Assembly: GCF_002286815.1 (NCBI RefSeq)
Contig: NZ_MUNM01000090.1
Span: forward strand, 1-64,000
Direction of reading: 5' to 3'
Length of the DNA: 64,000 nt
DNA from: Pseudomonas sp. PICF141
GTDB taxonomy: Bacteria; Pseudomonadota; Gammaproteobacteria; Pseudomonadales; Pseudomonadaceae
How positions within the stretch are numbered: the stretch's first letter is position 1; every line of letters begins with the position of its first letter. The translations under genes were made by a program, and so were the position numbers. The notes under the pieces are model-generated. The model ran no database searches. It was not told the origin of the DNA and was given only the letters and a program-made list of their open reading frames with translations. Below are positions 35,648 to 43,786 of this stretch, one piece after another.

Positions 35648-36220
35648 ATGCAACAACCCATTCGAAAATTAACTCTAGCGAATATCGATGCCATAACGAT
35701 GGACTTTCATCGTGAATTGGCAGTTATCGGACAATCGATTAGAGGAAAAACCGGCTTGCCCTTAATGCTTTCGATGAAACGCGATCGCCTGGGTCATGGG
35801 CCTTACCCCGGCGTATCGTTATTCGAGGCCGCCAACCGGATCATGTCCGATCTTGTGATTCTTCACGGTGTTGCAGCCCTGCTAAAGGACAAGCATTTTC
35901 CCTTTGACGAGTACACCGTCGAGTTTGGAAACGAAAACCACAACGACTTTGACATTTATGCGAGTTCAGCGGGCGCGAGCTTGGCGGGAGAAGCTTTCAA
36001 CGTTGCACCGTCCTTCTTCCAAGGCAAAAAGAGTACGGCGTTGAAAAAGTTGCGCGCCAAAGCGACCGAGGCAACTTATCGAGTCATCCTGTTCAATGCC
36101 GAGGCGGCACGGAAGGGTTACATCGGGCGCGGTAAGGATGACATTTATTATGTCGTCGTCGATATCTCATCACGGACCGTCGCCGTTTCGCCCAAACCTA
36201 CTTGGAACGTTTCGGTGTAA
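35648..36220 (+). CDS. Unknown 190-residue protein
   Basis: Not recognised. The chain has helical starts (LANIDAITMDFHRELAVIG) and a middle with FDEYTVEFGNENHNDFDIYASS, then AGEAFNVAPSFFQGKKSTALKKLR and YYVVVDISSRTVAVSP. The order of acidic residues followed by E-A-F and a lysine faintly recalls nuclease-type folds of the PD-(D/E)XK kind, but this is a guess. No signal or membrane segment. It lies between the two copies of the hydrolase end. Confidence 0.5.
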   Translation: MQQPIRKLTLANIDAITMDFHRELAVIGQSIRGKTGLPLMLSMKRDRLGHGPYPGVSLFEAANRIMSDLVILHGVAALLKDKHFPFDEYTVEFGNENHNDFDIYASSAGASLAGEAFNVAPSFFQGKKSTALKKLRAKATEATYRVILFNAEAARKGYIGRGKDDIYYVVVDISSRTVAVSPKPTWNVSV

Positions 36221-36321
36221 CGGTTATGGGGCCATCTTTCAGTTACATAAGTCCGTCCATTTCCTTTCAGGAACAGAGCCTTTCGAGGCGGCTCCAGCCG
36301 TGATACGCCTCCTTTCTGCGG

Positions 36322-36992
36322 ATGAGAGCCTGGCAAATAAGTAAAGAAGCAAAATTTTCACGGCGAGTTTTATGGGCAGAATTTTTTAGCGCTGCTTTGT
36401 TGTGCGCCATAGCAATCCTGCTATCGGAGCTGTCGTTTGATCCACTGTATGGGTTTGGGCCACACGAAGCCGGTCATCTTGTAGGTTATGCAGGATTAGT
36501 GATTGGAATGATTTGCTTCATCCAGGCGGTGTAACCGTTCAAGCGCATCGCCGTTGGACTCAACTAATTGCGGCCTCAGTTGCGACGTTCGCTGCAATTT
36601 GGCTTGGCAACTTCTGCGGAAAAATCCCTGCCGATATCGCCAGGTTACTGTCGGTGGTGTTGGTGATCTCCCTGGGGGCGTCGATTTTTTTCGGGAATTT
36701 GCTCCACGGAGTTGCACGGCGCTGGCCTCTGCTGTGTGCCGCAGCTTCATGCCTGATGTTTTCAGGATATTGGGAGCTGTTCCTACAGCCGTTTGTCGCA
36801 GTCTACGATAGCGGCCGACGCGGTTGGATTCAGTGGCCTCAGGTTGTGTCCGACGCCATAGGGATTTGCATTGGATTGATCATCGCCAAACGCAACCGCA
36901 AGGTTACCAACAGCGCAGCATTCGTCAGGAGTGGGCAAAAAGGCTTCGATGGCGACGCGGTTGACGATGCCAGTGCTGGCCATCGGCGGTGA
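36322..36992 (+). pseudogene. VanZ-like membrane protein, broken
   Basis: Two overlapping frames together look like one VanZ-like protein. The first (36322-36534) gives a membrane helix and FGPHEAGHLVGYAGLVIGM. The second (TTG 36513 onward) gives further helices and the VanZ-type end SGYWELFLQPFVAV...DAIGICIGLIIA. The join needs a frameshift between 36513 and 36534, and the second frame runs on into the copied hydrolase end in the wrong frame, so the native stop is lost. Probably non-functional. Confidence 0.5.
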
Positions 36993-37140
36993 GAAATCCT
37001 TTGGCAGCAATGAAGCGATCGTGATGCGCAATGCGGCGGACAAGGTCACGGAAGTAGTGATTCCGGGGGCGGGACATTGGCTGATGGAAGAAGCGCCAAC
37101 GCAGACTATTCGAGCGATTCGCGACTTCATCGCGCAGTGA
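36914..37140 (+). pseudogene. Second copy of the hydrolase 3' end
   Basis: Repeats 35344-35574 with about 95 per cent identity outside a short variable patch near its left end (231 against 227 bases). It still reads SMATRLTMPVLAIGGEKSFGS to the IRDFIAQ stop, but has no start of its own. Its left edge is CGCAGCATTCGTCAGG in both copies. It marks the right limit of an inserted or rearranged segment. Confidence 0.85.
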
Positions 37141-37190
37141 TGGGGATGTCTAGCAAGGCCCTGCCTCCAGGGCCTCCCAGACAACAATGA

Positions 37191-38951
37191 TCAGTAAACC
37201 TGCACCCGCCACAACTCCCGCGAAGACGATGCCGCCGACATCGGAAACCGCCCATGCAGCGTCCGATAGTTATCAATCAGCACCAGATCCCCCTCACTCC
37301 ATTGATGAGCAATCAGGCACTCCGGGTCGTAAACCAGCGCGTTGATCTGTTCGAGCAGCGCCTGTTGAGCCTCCTCGTCATGGTCCTGCACAGCCTGGCT
37401 CAGGGTCTGCAGTGTCGAGTCGGTGCCCTCTTGGTAACGCAGGATGAGCTCGCCGCTGCGGGGGTGATGATCCACCAGGCTGTACATGCGCGGCGAGCCA
37501 CCGAAGTAGGTCATTTTGGTGTAGTAGGTGATGTTCACGTCCTGCCATTGTCGGGCGACTTGCTGGCCGACTTTGCGCAGCACGTTTCGGCTGTCGACGA
37601 TGGTGGTCTGGCCCTCGCCCGGCTGCGGCGCGGTCTTGCAATACAGCATGAATTTGCTGGCGCAGAATTTCGGGTTGCGCTGAACCTGTGCGTCGCTGTC
37701 GGGCAGCATGTTCAGGTCCCAGTGCAACGGCGTTTTCTCCAGCGAGTGCACCACGCCTTGGGGTTTGTCCGCAGGCTTGACCACGTGCACGGCGCCGAAG
37801 GCCCATTCGTACAGCGTGCCGAAGCGTTCGCAGCTGCGCGCGAAACTGTCCTGATCATCGAAGCGGCAGCCCTTGAGGCAGACGAAACCGAAGGTTTCCA
37901 CCAGTGCTGCCAGCAAACCCGTGGACAGTCGTTCGAAACCCAGCCCCAACGGGTCTCGCACCACCAGGCCAAACAGCGGCAGTTTTTGCAGTGCGTATTC
38001 GAAGCCTTGGGCCTGCGGGTTTTCTGTTTGGTGGTAGAGCCATGGCCGCCCCTCAAAGGTGACCAGCACATGGTGGTCGAGGTCGACCTGGGCGCGAGCG
38101 CGAAGGGTTTGACTGCCATCGAGGTTGCGCACCGGCACGGCATGCCAGGGGCTGTCGACACGGGTCAGCCCTTCGGCCAGGCCGAAGGTGAATTTGGGTC
38201 CGGCATTGTTGTATTGATGGACGGACAAGCGAATGTCATCGCCGAAGAAACGCTCCACTGCCGCATTCAATGCCTGCCCGCGAAACATCATTTGGTAGGC
38301 TTTGAAGTTGATTTGCTGCAGGTACTCATCCTCGCTCTGCCCCTCTTCACGGCACAGACGCAGGTCGTTGTAGAGGTGACTGCACAGATGGTCATGGGCC
38401 TGGCTGAGGGATTCATCGTGCCGGCTCTGCTCGATCAGATCCCCAAGGTTTTTCCAGGGCAGACGGGCCTGCTTGATCAGGCTGGCGCGAACCGACTCGG
38501 CACTTTGGGCCTGAGGGAACAGGTCTTCCATGCTGACCCACTGAATCGTGTGGGTGGTGCACAGTTCGCGCAACGCCCGGTTGTAGCTCTCGCGAACGTC
38601 GTCGGCCACCCCGACGATGTCGTTGAACGTCGTTCCGTCACTGAGGATCGACACTACACAACCCGGTGTGTGCAGCGCGGCGATGGCCTGGCCGAGTTGG
38701 TCGAGGCGCTCGATGGCGATGAGCTCGCCGTAGTCCGGTAGCACGCCAAAAGTCTGGTCAGTGGCGTTTGGTGACTTGCAGGGAAAACCTGGCAGTACCA
38801 GACGCACCGGCAGGCCTTGATCGAAGCAATGCCCCAAGCGTTGCGCAAGATGCGCTCTGCCTTGTGTGTCGAAACAATCATCCGTGCCTTTGAGCAGATA
38901 ACCCGCGAGCAAATCGCTGACGGCAGCGATCCAGGCGTCTCTATGTTCCAT
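37191..38951 (-). CDS. Isonitrile synthase fused to a TauD-type dioxygenase
   Basis: A 586-residue two-domain enzyme. Residues 1-295 are a PvcA/DIT1-type isonitrile synthase (LVLPGFPCKSPN at 51-62, SDGTTFNDIVGV at 104-115), which makes an isocyanide from an amino acid and ribulose 5-phosphate. Residues 320-586 are an Fe(II)/2-oxoglutarate dioxygenase with an intact iron triad, His410, Asp412 (LHWD) and His566 (TLHGRF), and a 2-oxoglutarate arginine near 578-582. PvcA and PvcB are normally separate. AAGGAAA precedes the ATG. It is the last gene of a three-gene operon. The substrate (Tyr or Trp by family) is not known. Confidence 0.88.
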   Translation of the reverse strand: MEHRDAWIAAVSDLLAGYLLKGTDDCFDTQGRAHLAQRLGHCFDQGLPVRLVLPGFPCKSPNATDQTFGVLPDYGELIAIERLDQLGQAIAALHTPGCVVSILSDGTTFNDIVGVADDVRESYNRALRELCTTHTIQWVSMEDLFPQAQSAESVRASLIKQARLPWKNLGDLIEQSRHDESLSQAHDHLCSHLYNDLRLCREEGQSEDEYLQQINFKAYQMMFRGQALNAAVERFFGDDIRLSVHQYNNAGPKFTFGLAEGLTRVDSPWHAVPVRNLDGSQTLRARAQVDLDHHVLVTFEGRPWLYHQTENPQAQGFEYALQKLPLFGLVVRDPLGLGFERLSTGLLAALVETFGFVCLKGCRFDDQDSFARSCERFGTLYEWAFGAVHVVKPADKPQGVVHSLEKTPLHWDLNMLPDSDAQVQRNPKFCASKFMLYCKTAPQPGEGQTTIVDSRNVLRKVGQQVARQWQDVNITYYTKMTYFGGSPRMYSLVDHHPRSGELILRYQEGTDSTLQTLSQAVQDHDEEAQQALLEQINALVYDPECLIAHQWSEGDLVLIDNYRTLHGRFPMSAASSSRELWRVQVY

Positions 38952-38978
38952 AGAACAATTTCCTTGAGAGTGTGTGTA

Positions 38979-39698
38979 TCAATAGGATTTAACGGCGTCG
39001 CCATGCCCGGTGAATGCATGTGCTGTAGCGCACACTTGCTGCAGAATGCGCAACAACCCGGCCGGCTGTTCGCAGCAGAAGTTCGGGGCCAGGGCCTGCA
39101 AGTCAGGTGTCAGGCCATAGCCCCAAGTGACCGCCGCCGAGTGCATGCCTGCCGCACGGGCGGTTTGCAAATCGATCTCGGTGTCACCGACGAACAAGCA
39201 GCGTTGCGGGTCCACCGACAACCGTCGGGCGGCTTCCCATGCCACCTCCGGTTGAGGTTTGAGTGCCCTGCCCGCGCGATGCCCCAGAATGGCCCCGAAG
39301 GTATTCTGTGGAAGCAGCGCATCGGCTACTTGCAGGGCCATTTCCTCGGTCTTGTTGGTGACGATTGCCAACGGCACTTGCAACTGACGACAGCCTTCGA
39401 GCAAGGCAAGCACACCGCTGAAGGGCCGGGAAAATTGAACCAGGTTGTTTTGGTAGAGCGCCACATAGTGCTGATGCATCGCGGCCGCATCGGCAATGCC
39501 AAACCGGGTGGCAACCTGCTCGATCATCGCCGTGACCCCGCCGCCGATATAATCGCGCACTGTTTGCGCTGACTGCGCCGGGCAACCGTGTTCGAGCAAC
39601 ACCTGGTTCAGGCACCAGGTGATGTCAGGCAGAGTGTCAACCAGGGTCCCGTCCAAATCGAAGAGTACGGCTTCGACCCGCAACCGAGGCGCCATCAT
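38979..39698 (-). CDS. HAD phosphatase (Gph-like) in the isonitrile operon
   Basis: A 239-residue HAD-superfamily subfamily IA phosphatase. Motif I is LFDLDGTLVDT near residue 15, motif II IVTNKT, and the acidic motif IV FVGDTEIDLQTARAAG. It most resembles phosphoglycolate phosphatase. The ATG at 39698 overlaps the stop of the upstream isonitrile synthase as ATGA, so the two are translated together. It may clear a sugar-phosphate by-product, because isonitrile synthases draw their carbon from ribulose 5-phosphate. That role is an inference. Confidence 0.85.
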   Translation of the reverse strand: MMAPRLRVEAVLFDLDGTLVDTLPDITWCLNQVLLEHGCPAQSAQTVRDYIGGGVTAMIEQVATRFGIADAAAMHQHYVALYQNNLVQFSRPFSGVLALLEGCRQLQVPLAIVTNKTEEMALQVADALLPQNTFGAILGHRAGRALKPQPEVAWEAARRLSVDPQRCLFVGDTEIDLQTARAAGMHSAAVTWGYGLTPDLQALAPNFCCEQPAGLLRILQQVCATAHAFTGHGDAVKSY

Positions 39699-40687
39699 TG
39701 AGCACTGGCGTAGTGACAAGGACGCCCCTTGCGGAACACCAAGCGGTGGTAGCGCTCATCGACATTGCTGCGTTTCTCGAGGGTGACCACACCCCGTCGC
39801 TTGATAGCCACCGAATGCCAGGGCGTGCGCCACAGGTCACTGGTTGGCACCAACCGGATACCGATCTTCGTCGACACCGCCAGTTGTGGGTGAATCGACA
39901 GACGCAGGCAATGCGGGTAGCGCGCCTGTAACAGCGCACTCCAGGCTTCACTGCGCTGGATCACCCGCTGCGAGGCCGGTTTGGCGATTTTCTTCACCGC
40001 ATTGAGGCTCATGCCGGCGAACACCTTGAGCCCCGAGTAATCCTCGGACAGAAAGCGATGGATACCGCAGTACATCAACGTCATGTGCGGCTCATCCTTG
40101 AAACGCTGCTGCAACAAGACCAGTGACTGGCCATGCTCGATCATCATCTCCTCACGCATGGCGTCCAGGCAGTCAAGCGAAGGATAGGCATCCTTAAGAT
40201 CGAAATGAGCGAACGTGCCGGGATAGTGCTGTTCGGCGTAGTCCTGGATAGCGTCGGTGTAGGCTTTGACGTGCGCATCGGGAACATGCACCAGATCAGA
40301 GAACACATAGCCATCGGAGCAGATATGAATCAGTGCCCCCGGTGCGTAGATCTGCTGGATCTCATTGCACAGGCGATATAACTCGTCGATGGCGTGATGT
40401 TCGGCAAGGTCGGGCAGATGGCTGAGGGTTTTCTTGCGGCTGGGCGACTTGCCGGGGAAGGCTGGCAAGACCATTTCGACCTTGCGACCGCTCTCGACCG
40501 CTTGCATGACCTTCGCCAGATGGGGTTCCAGCACCTGCAACGAAAGCGCGTGATCCTGCCCCGGGGCAAGGCTACGACGTCGAAACAGGCATTCGAGAAT
40601 TTGCTGGGAAATGTTGTGCGCGTTGTGCTGATGCTCATGCACCCGCTGACCGCACACCTGTTGAGCAACGGTGTTTGAACCCTGCAT
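39695..40687 (-). CDS. Stand-alone isonitrile synthase
   Basis: A 330-residue PvcA/DIT1-family protein. The conserved blocks match the first domain of the downstream fusion: MVLPAFPGKSPSRK, HICSDGYVFSDLVHVPD and HFDLKDAYPSLDCL. It would turn an L-amino acid amine into an isocyanide. The ATG at 40687 is chosen over a TTG at 40693 because GGGA lies nine bases upstream. It is the first gene of the operon. That one operon holds two isonitrile synthases is unusual. Confidence 0.86.
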   Translation of the reverse strand: MQGSNTVAQQVCGQRVHEHQHNAHNISQQILECLFRRRSLAPGQDHALSLQVLEPHLAKVMQAVESGRKVEMVLPAFPGKSPSRKKTLSHLPDLAEHHAIDELYRLCNEIQQIYAPGALIHICSDGYVFSDLVHVPDAHVKAYTDAIQDYAEQHYPGTFAHFDLKDAYPSLDCLDAMREEMMIEHGQSLVLLQQRFKDEPHMTLMYCGIHRFLSEDYSGLKVFAGMSLNAVKKIAKPASQRVIQRSEAWSALLQARYPHCLRLSIHPQLAVSTKIGIRLVPTSDLWRTPWHSVAIKRRGVVTLEKRSNVDERYHRLVFRKGRPCHYASAQ

Positions 40688-40958
40688 AGACAATCCCTTG
40701 TGTGTGAAAAAACGGCCATTTCTGGTCGTCAGCAGATATTCCTTACCTGCGGGCGGCTAAATTCCTACAAGTCGTTGCGACTGTCAATCGTGGCAATCAG
40801 GAATATTGCGGCCAGACCGGCAAAGCCATCTTGCCGTCACATAAGTGCCCTGGAACAAAATCTAAGCCTTGCTTTTTTTCTGGCTACACTCATCGCGAGT
40901 AGCTTCGGCTACCAAGGTGATTAGTCCCAACAGGAAATTAAAAATAGAAGGGAATCTC
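40688..40958. promoter_or_regulatory. Divergent promoter region
   Basis: 271 bases shared by the isonitrile operon (minus) and the dihaem gene (plus). ATATTCC (40735-40741) and GGAATAT (40801-40807) form a widely spaced inverted repeat. No -35/-10 pair is clear. Shared location suggests common control. Confidence 0.4.
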
Positions 40959-42779
40959 ATGAGCAAATCAAAAGTCTCCCCGTTTGCTTGCGCTGCATTG
41001 TTGTTTTTCGGCGGTCATTCAATAGCTCAGGCTACCGACAGTCTGGATCAGGGATGGAGTGAGGCCACCCTGTCCAACTGGCAAAACCTTTCACAAGGAT
41101 CGCGAATTCTCCCTTTCTCCTGGGCGCTGGCATTGGAAGAGCCTGATTCAGAAGAGAAGTTCATGAGTGACAAAACGATCTCGGCCTACGGTTACACGCC
41201 TTACTATCCGTCTTATAACGGTAAGCGTTTTACGTTGCCGATGGGTTTCGTTCTGGATGACAGTCACGACAGCAAACTGTCTTTCACCAAACTGCGCTGG
41301 TTTTTTGGACAAGGGTCGCAAGAGCCGTGGGTGGGGATGAACTGCTCTGCTTGTCACACGGCTCAAATCAATTTTGAAGGACAGAATCTTGTCATCAATG
41401 GCGGGCCAACGAACGCCGACTTTCAGAATTTCTTCAAGGCGTTGAGCGCGGCTTTAAACACAACGGCTGCTGACCCTGAAAAATTCGAACGCTTTGCAAA
41501 GAGTGTTCTGGGTGATGACCTGTCAAACGGGAATCGCCAGCGGCTGAAGAAATCGCTGGATAGCTTGAATGCGTTTTATGCACAAAACGCAACGCTCAAT
41601 GCCACAGATCTGCAATATGGCCCAGGTCGCCTGGATGCAGTGGGGCACATTCTCAATAAAATCAGTCAAGTCACCCAAGCGACACCGCCTACCCCTAACC
41701 CCTCTGATGCGCCGGTGAGTTATCCATTTCTCTGGAACACACCTCAACACAACGTTCTCCAATGGAACGGGATGGTCAGTAAAGCAAAACTTCCTTCGTT
41801 AATACCAGGCGGCGGCCTCGATGTTGGAGGTCTGGGGCGTAATGCTGGAGAGGCTATCGGCGTGTACGCCGATATTCGACCGGTTAAAGAAAATCCGGCT
41901 AAGGCAGGATTTGTCTCCAGTGTGAACGTGAAAAACCTGGAGATCCTGGAACATTCTCTTTATAGCTTGAAGCCTCCACGGTGGCCTGGATCGCTGCCAG
42001 AAGACCTCACGTCAGGCGCCAAATTATTTACGGAAAATTGTGCCGGCTGCCATGCATCCCTTGAAAGAAACGATCTCGCCACGCCAATCAAAGCGGTCAT
42101 GGTTCCAATCTCTGCGAATGAAAATTTAAATCCTCGGGGCCCAAATGACAGGACCATCAGCACGGACCCCTGGATGGCGTGCAATGCCTATCAATTCAAA
42201 GCGGATGCTGGAGTGTTAGCGGGTTATGCCAAAGTCGATAAGTCAGGACCCATCAAGTCGAATGACCTGCTCTACAGCATGCTGGGTGTGACCGTCCTTG
42301 AGACATTGCTTGGCAAAGGACGTGATGTCGCCGAGCTGGCTTTCGATGGATTGCTTGGAATAGAGCCTCAACCTGTAAAAGTCCCTGGACTCAGGAACCG
42401 TGCCTTATTCAGCAATGTTGATGATAAAGCACTACGGCTAATCGAATGCTACCGTGCCAGCCCAACCGTTGCTCTTCTCGCCTATAAAGCAAGACCCCTG
42501 ACTGGCATCTGGGCCACAGCTCCCTATTTGCATAACGGCTCTGTGCCGACCTTGAACGACCTTCTCCTGCCACCCCGTCAGCGTCCCTCGACTTTTTATA
42601 CTGGGACCAATGAATTCGATAACCAAAGGGTGGGATTCAAGACCGAGAAATCGGACAAGAACCGGTTTCTGTTCGACACCAGGCTTGATGGCAATAGCAA
42701 CGCCGGGCATGACTATGGCGTGGGTCGCCTTAGTGATATCCAACGGTCACAGCTTCTCGATTACTTGAAATCACTTTAA
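40959..42779 (+). CDS. Dihaem cytochrome c oxygenase/peroxidase-like protein (RoxA-like)
   Basis: A 606-residue periplasmic protein with signal peptide (ACAALLFFGGHSIAQA) and two c-haem sites, CSACH near residue 132 and CAGCH near residue 363. The end (GIWATAPYLHNGSVPTLNDLLLPPRQRP) is typical of the dihaem cytochrome c peroxidase superfamily. Length and layout fit the RoxA rubber oxygenase / fatty-acid dioxygenase branch. AAGGGA precedes the ATG at 40959. It may oxidise an unsaturated hydrocarbon or lipid. A link with the divergent isonitrile operon is only positional. Confidence 0.78.
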   Translation: MSKSKVSPFACAALLFFGGHSIAQATDSLDQGWSEATLSNWQNLSQGSRILPFSWALALEEPDSEEKFMSDKTISAYGYTPYYPSYNGKRFTLPMGFVLDDSHDSKLSFTKLRWFFGQGSQEPWVGMNCSACHTAQINFEGQNLVINGGPTNADFQNFFKALSAALNTTAADPEKFERFAKSVLGDDLSNGNRQRLKKSLDSLNAFYAQNATLNATDLQYGPGRLDAVGHILNKISQVTQATPPTPNPSDAPVSYPFLWNTPQHNVLQWNGMVSKAKLPSLIPGGGLDVGGLGRNAGEAIGVYADIRPVKENPAKAGFVSSVNVKNLEILEHSLYSLKPPRWPGSLPEDLTSGAKLFTENCAGCHASLERNDLATPIKAVMVPISANENLNPRGPNDRTISTDPWMACNAYQFKADAGVLAGYAKVDKSGPIKSNDLLYSMLGVTVLETLLGKGRDVAELAFDGLLGIEPQPVKVPGLRNRALFSNVDDKALRLIECYRASPTVALLAYKARPLTGIWATAPYLHNGSVPTLNDLLLPPRQRPSTFYTGTNEFDNQRVGFKTEKSDKNRFLFDTRLDGNSNAGHDYGVGRLSDIQRSQLLDYLKSL

Positions 42780-42879
42780 ACGGCGTCGCCGATACCATCA
42801 GCTGATGGCATGGAGGGGCGACCACAAGTAGTGGTCGCCTCTGCGAAGTTCGTTACAGGTTTGATGTTCGCTATCGATA

Positions 42880-43428
42880 TCAGAAGTTCGCCGGGGTGTT
42901 GGCGCTGATGATTTCCGCCTCATCCGCCCCAATATTGCGAAACCGATGCGGCAACGTCGTCGGGAAGTAATACCCATCCCCAGCATTCAGCACACTGATC
43001 TGCCCATCCACGGTCAGCTCAACCGTGCCCCGGGTAACGAGTCCACACTCCTCCCCTTCAGCATGCACAATAGGCTCTTCCCCCGAACTCGCCCCAGGCG
43101 CGTATTGCTCGCGCAACAGCCGCATCTGCCGACTGGGTACCGAAGCGCCGATCAGCAACAACCGCAACCCATGCCGCCCCAGATCCGGCTGTTCGTTGGC
43201 ACGGAACACGTATTGGTGCTCGCGGGGCGGTTGGTCGAAGGTGAAGAAGTCCGCCAAAGACATCGGGATGCCTTCGAGCAGTTTTTTCAGGGAGCTGACG
43301 GAGGGACTGACGCGATTCTGTTCGATCAGGGAAATGGTGGCATTGGTGACGCCGCTACGCCGGGCCAGCTCGCGCTGGGACAGTTTGTAGCTTTCGCGTA
43401 CTAATTTGAGTCGTGAGCCCGTGTCCAT
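42880..43428 (-). CDS. XRE-cupin regulator, PuuR/PauR-like
   Basis: A 182-residue regulator with an N-terminal XRE helix-turn-helix (GSRLKLVRESYKLSQRELARRSGVTNATISLIEQNRVSPSVSSLKKLLEG) and a C-terminal cupin (EEPIVHAEGEECGLVTRGTVELTVDGQ, then GDGYYFPTTLPHRFRN). The layout is that of PuuR of E. coli and PauR of Pseudomonas, which repress polyamine catabolism and are relieved by gamma-glutamyl amines. It sits upstream of the puuBCA genes, supporting this role. Confidence 0.85.
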   Translation of the reverse strand: MDTGSRLKLVRESYKLSQRELARRSGVTNATISLIEQNRVSPSVSSLKKLLEGIPMSLADFFTFDQPPREHQYVFRANEQPDLGRHGLRLLLIGASVPSRQMRLLREQYAPGASSGEEPIVHAEGEECGLVTRGTVELTVDGQISVLNAGDGYYFPTTLPHRFRNIGADEAEIISANTPANF

Positions 43429-43626
43429 GACAGCCTTATGCGAAGAATACTTAAGGGGTAATGGGGGTGGGTGGCGGGCGACTGGTGGCCGCGGATCACG
43501 CCGTTTCCCGTCCCGGAACCGTGGAAGGCGGGTATTAAATCACGTTTGTCGGTGTTGCTCAGCAGGTTCGATAAACGGCTGGATAAATTGAACAGGCGAA
43601 CGATAGTCGCCCGTCCATGTACGAAA

Positions 43627-43720
43627 CCTGTGAGAGCGGGCTCGCCCGCGATGGCGGTGTGTCAGGCGCCATCAATATTGAATGTGCAACCCTCATCGCG
43701 GGCAAGCCCGCTCCCACAGG
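43627..43720. repeat. REP pair
   Basis: CCTGTGAGAGCGGGCTCGCCCGC and the inverse GCGGGCAAGCCCGCTCCCACAGG flank a 44-base core. It fills much of the 358-base gap between the regulator and puuB; the remainder holds the regulator promoter. Confidence 0.88.
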
Positions 43721-43751
43721 ATTTGGTCCCCTTCTATATCTGGCATTGGCT

Positions 43752-43775
43752 GGCGGCACCTTTGGGGGTGCCGCC
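43752..43775 (-). terminator. Hairpin after puuB
   Basis: GGCGGCACC and GGTGCCGCC form a nine-base stem just past the puuB stop. It has no clear U-run. Confidence 0.45.
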
Positions 43776-43786
43776 GTAGGTTCAAC

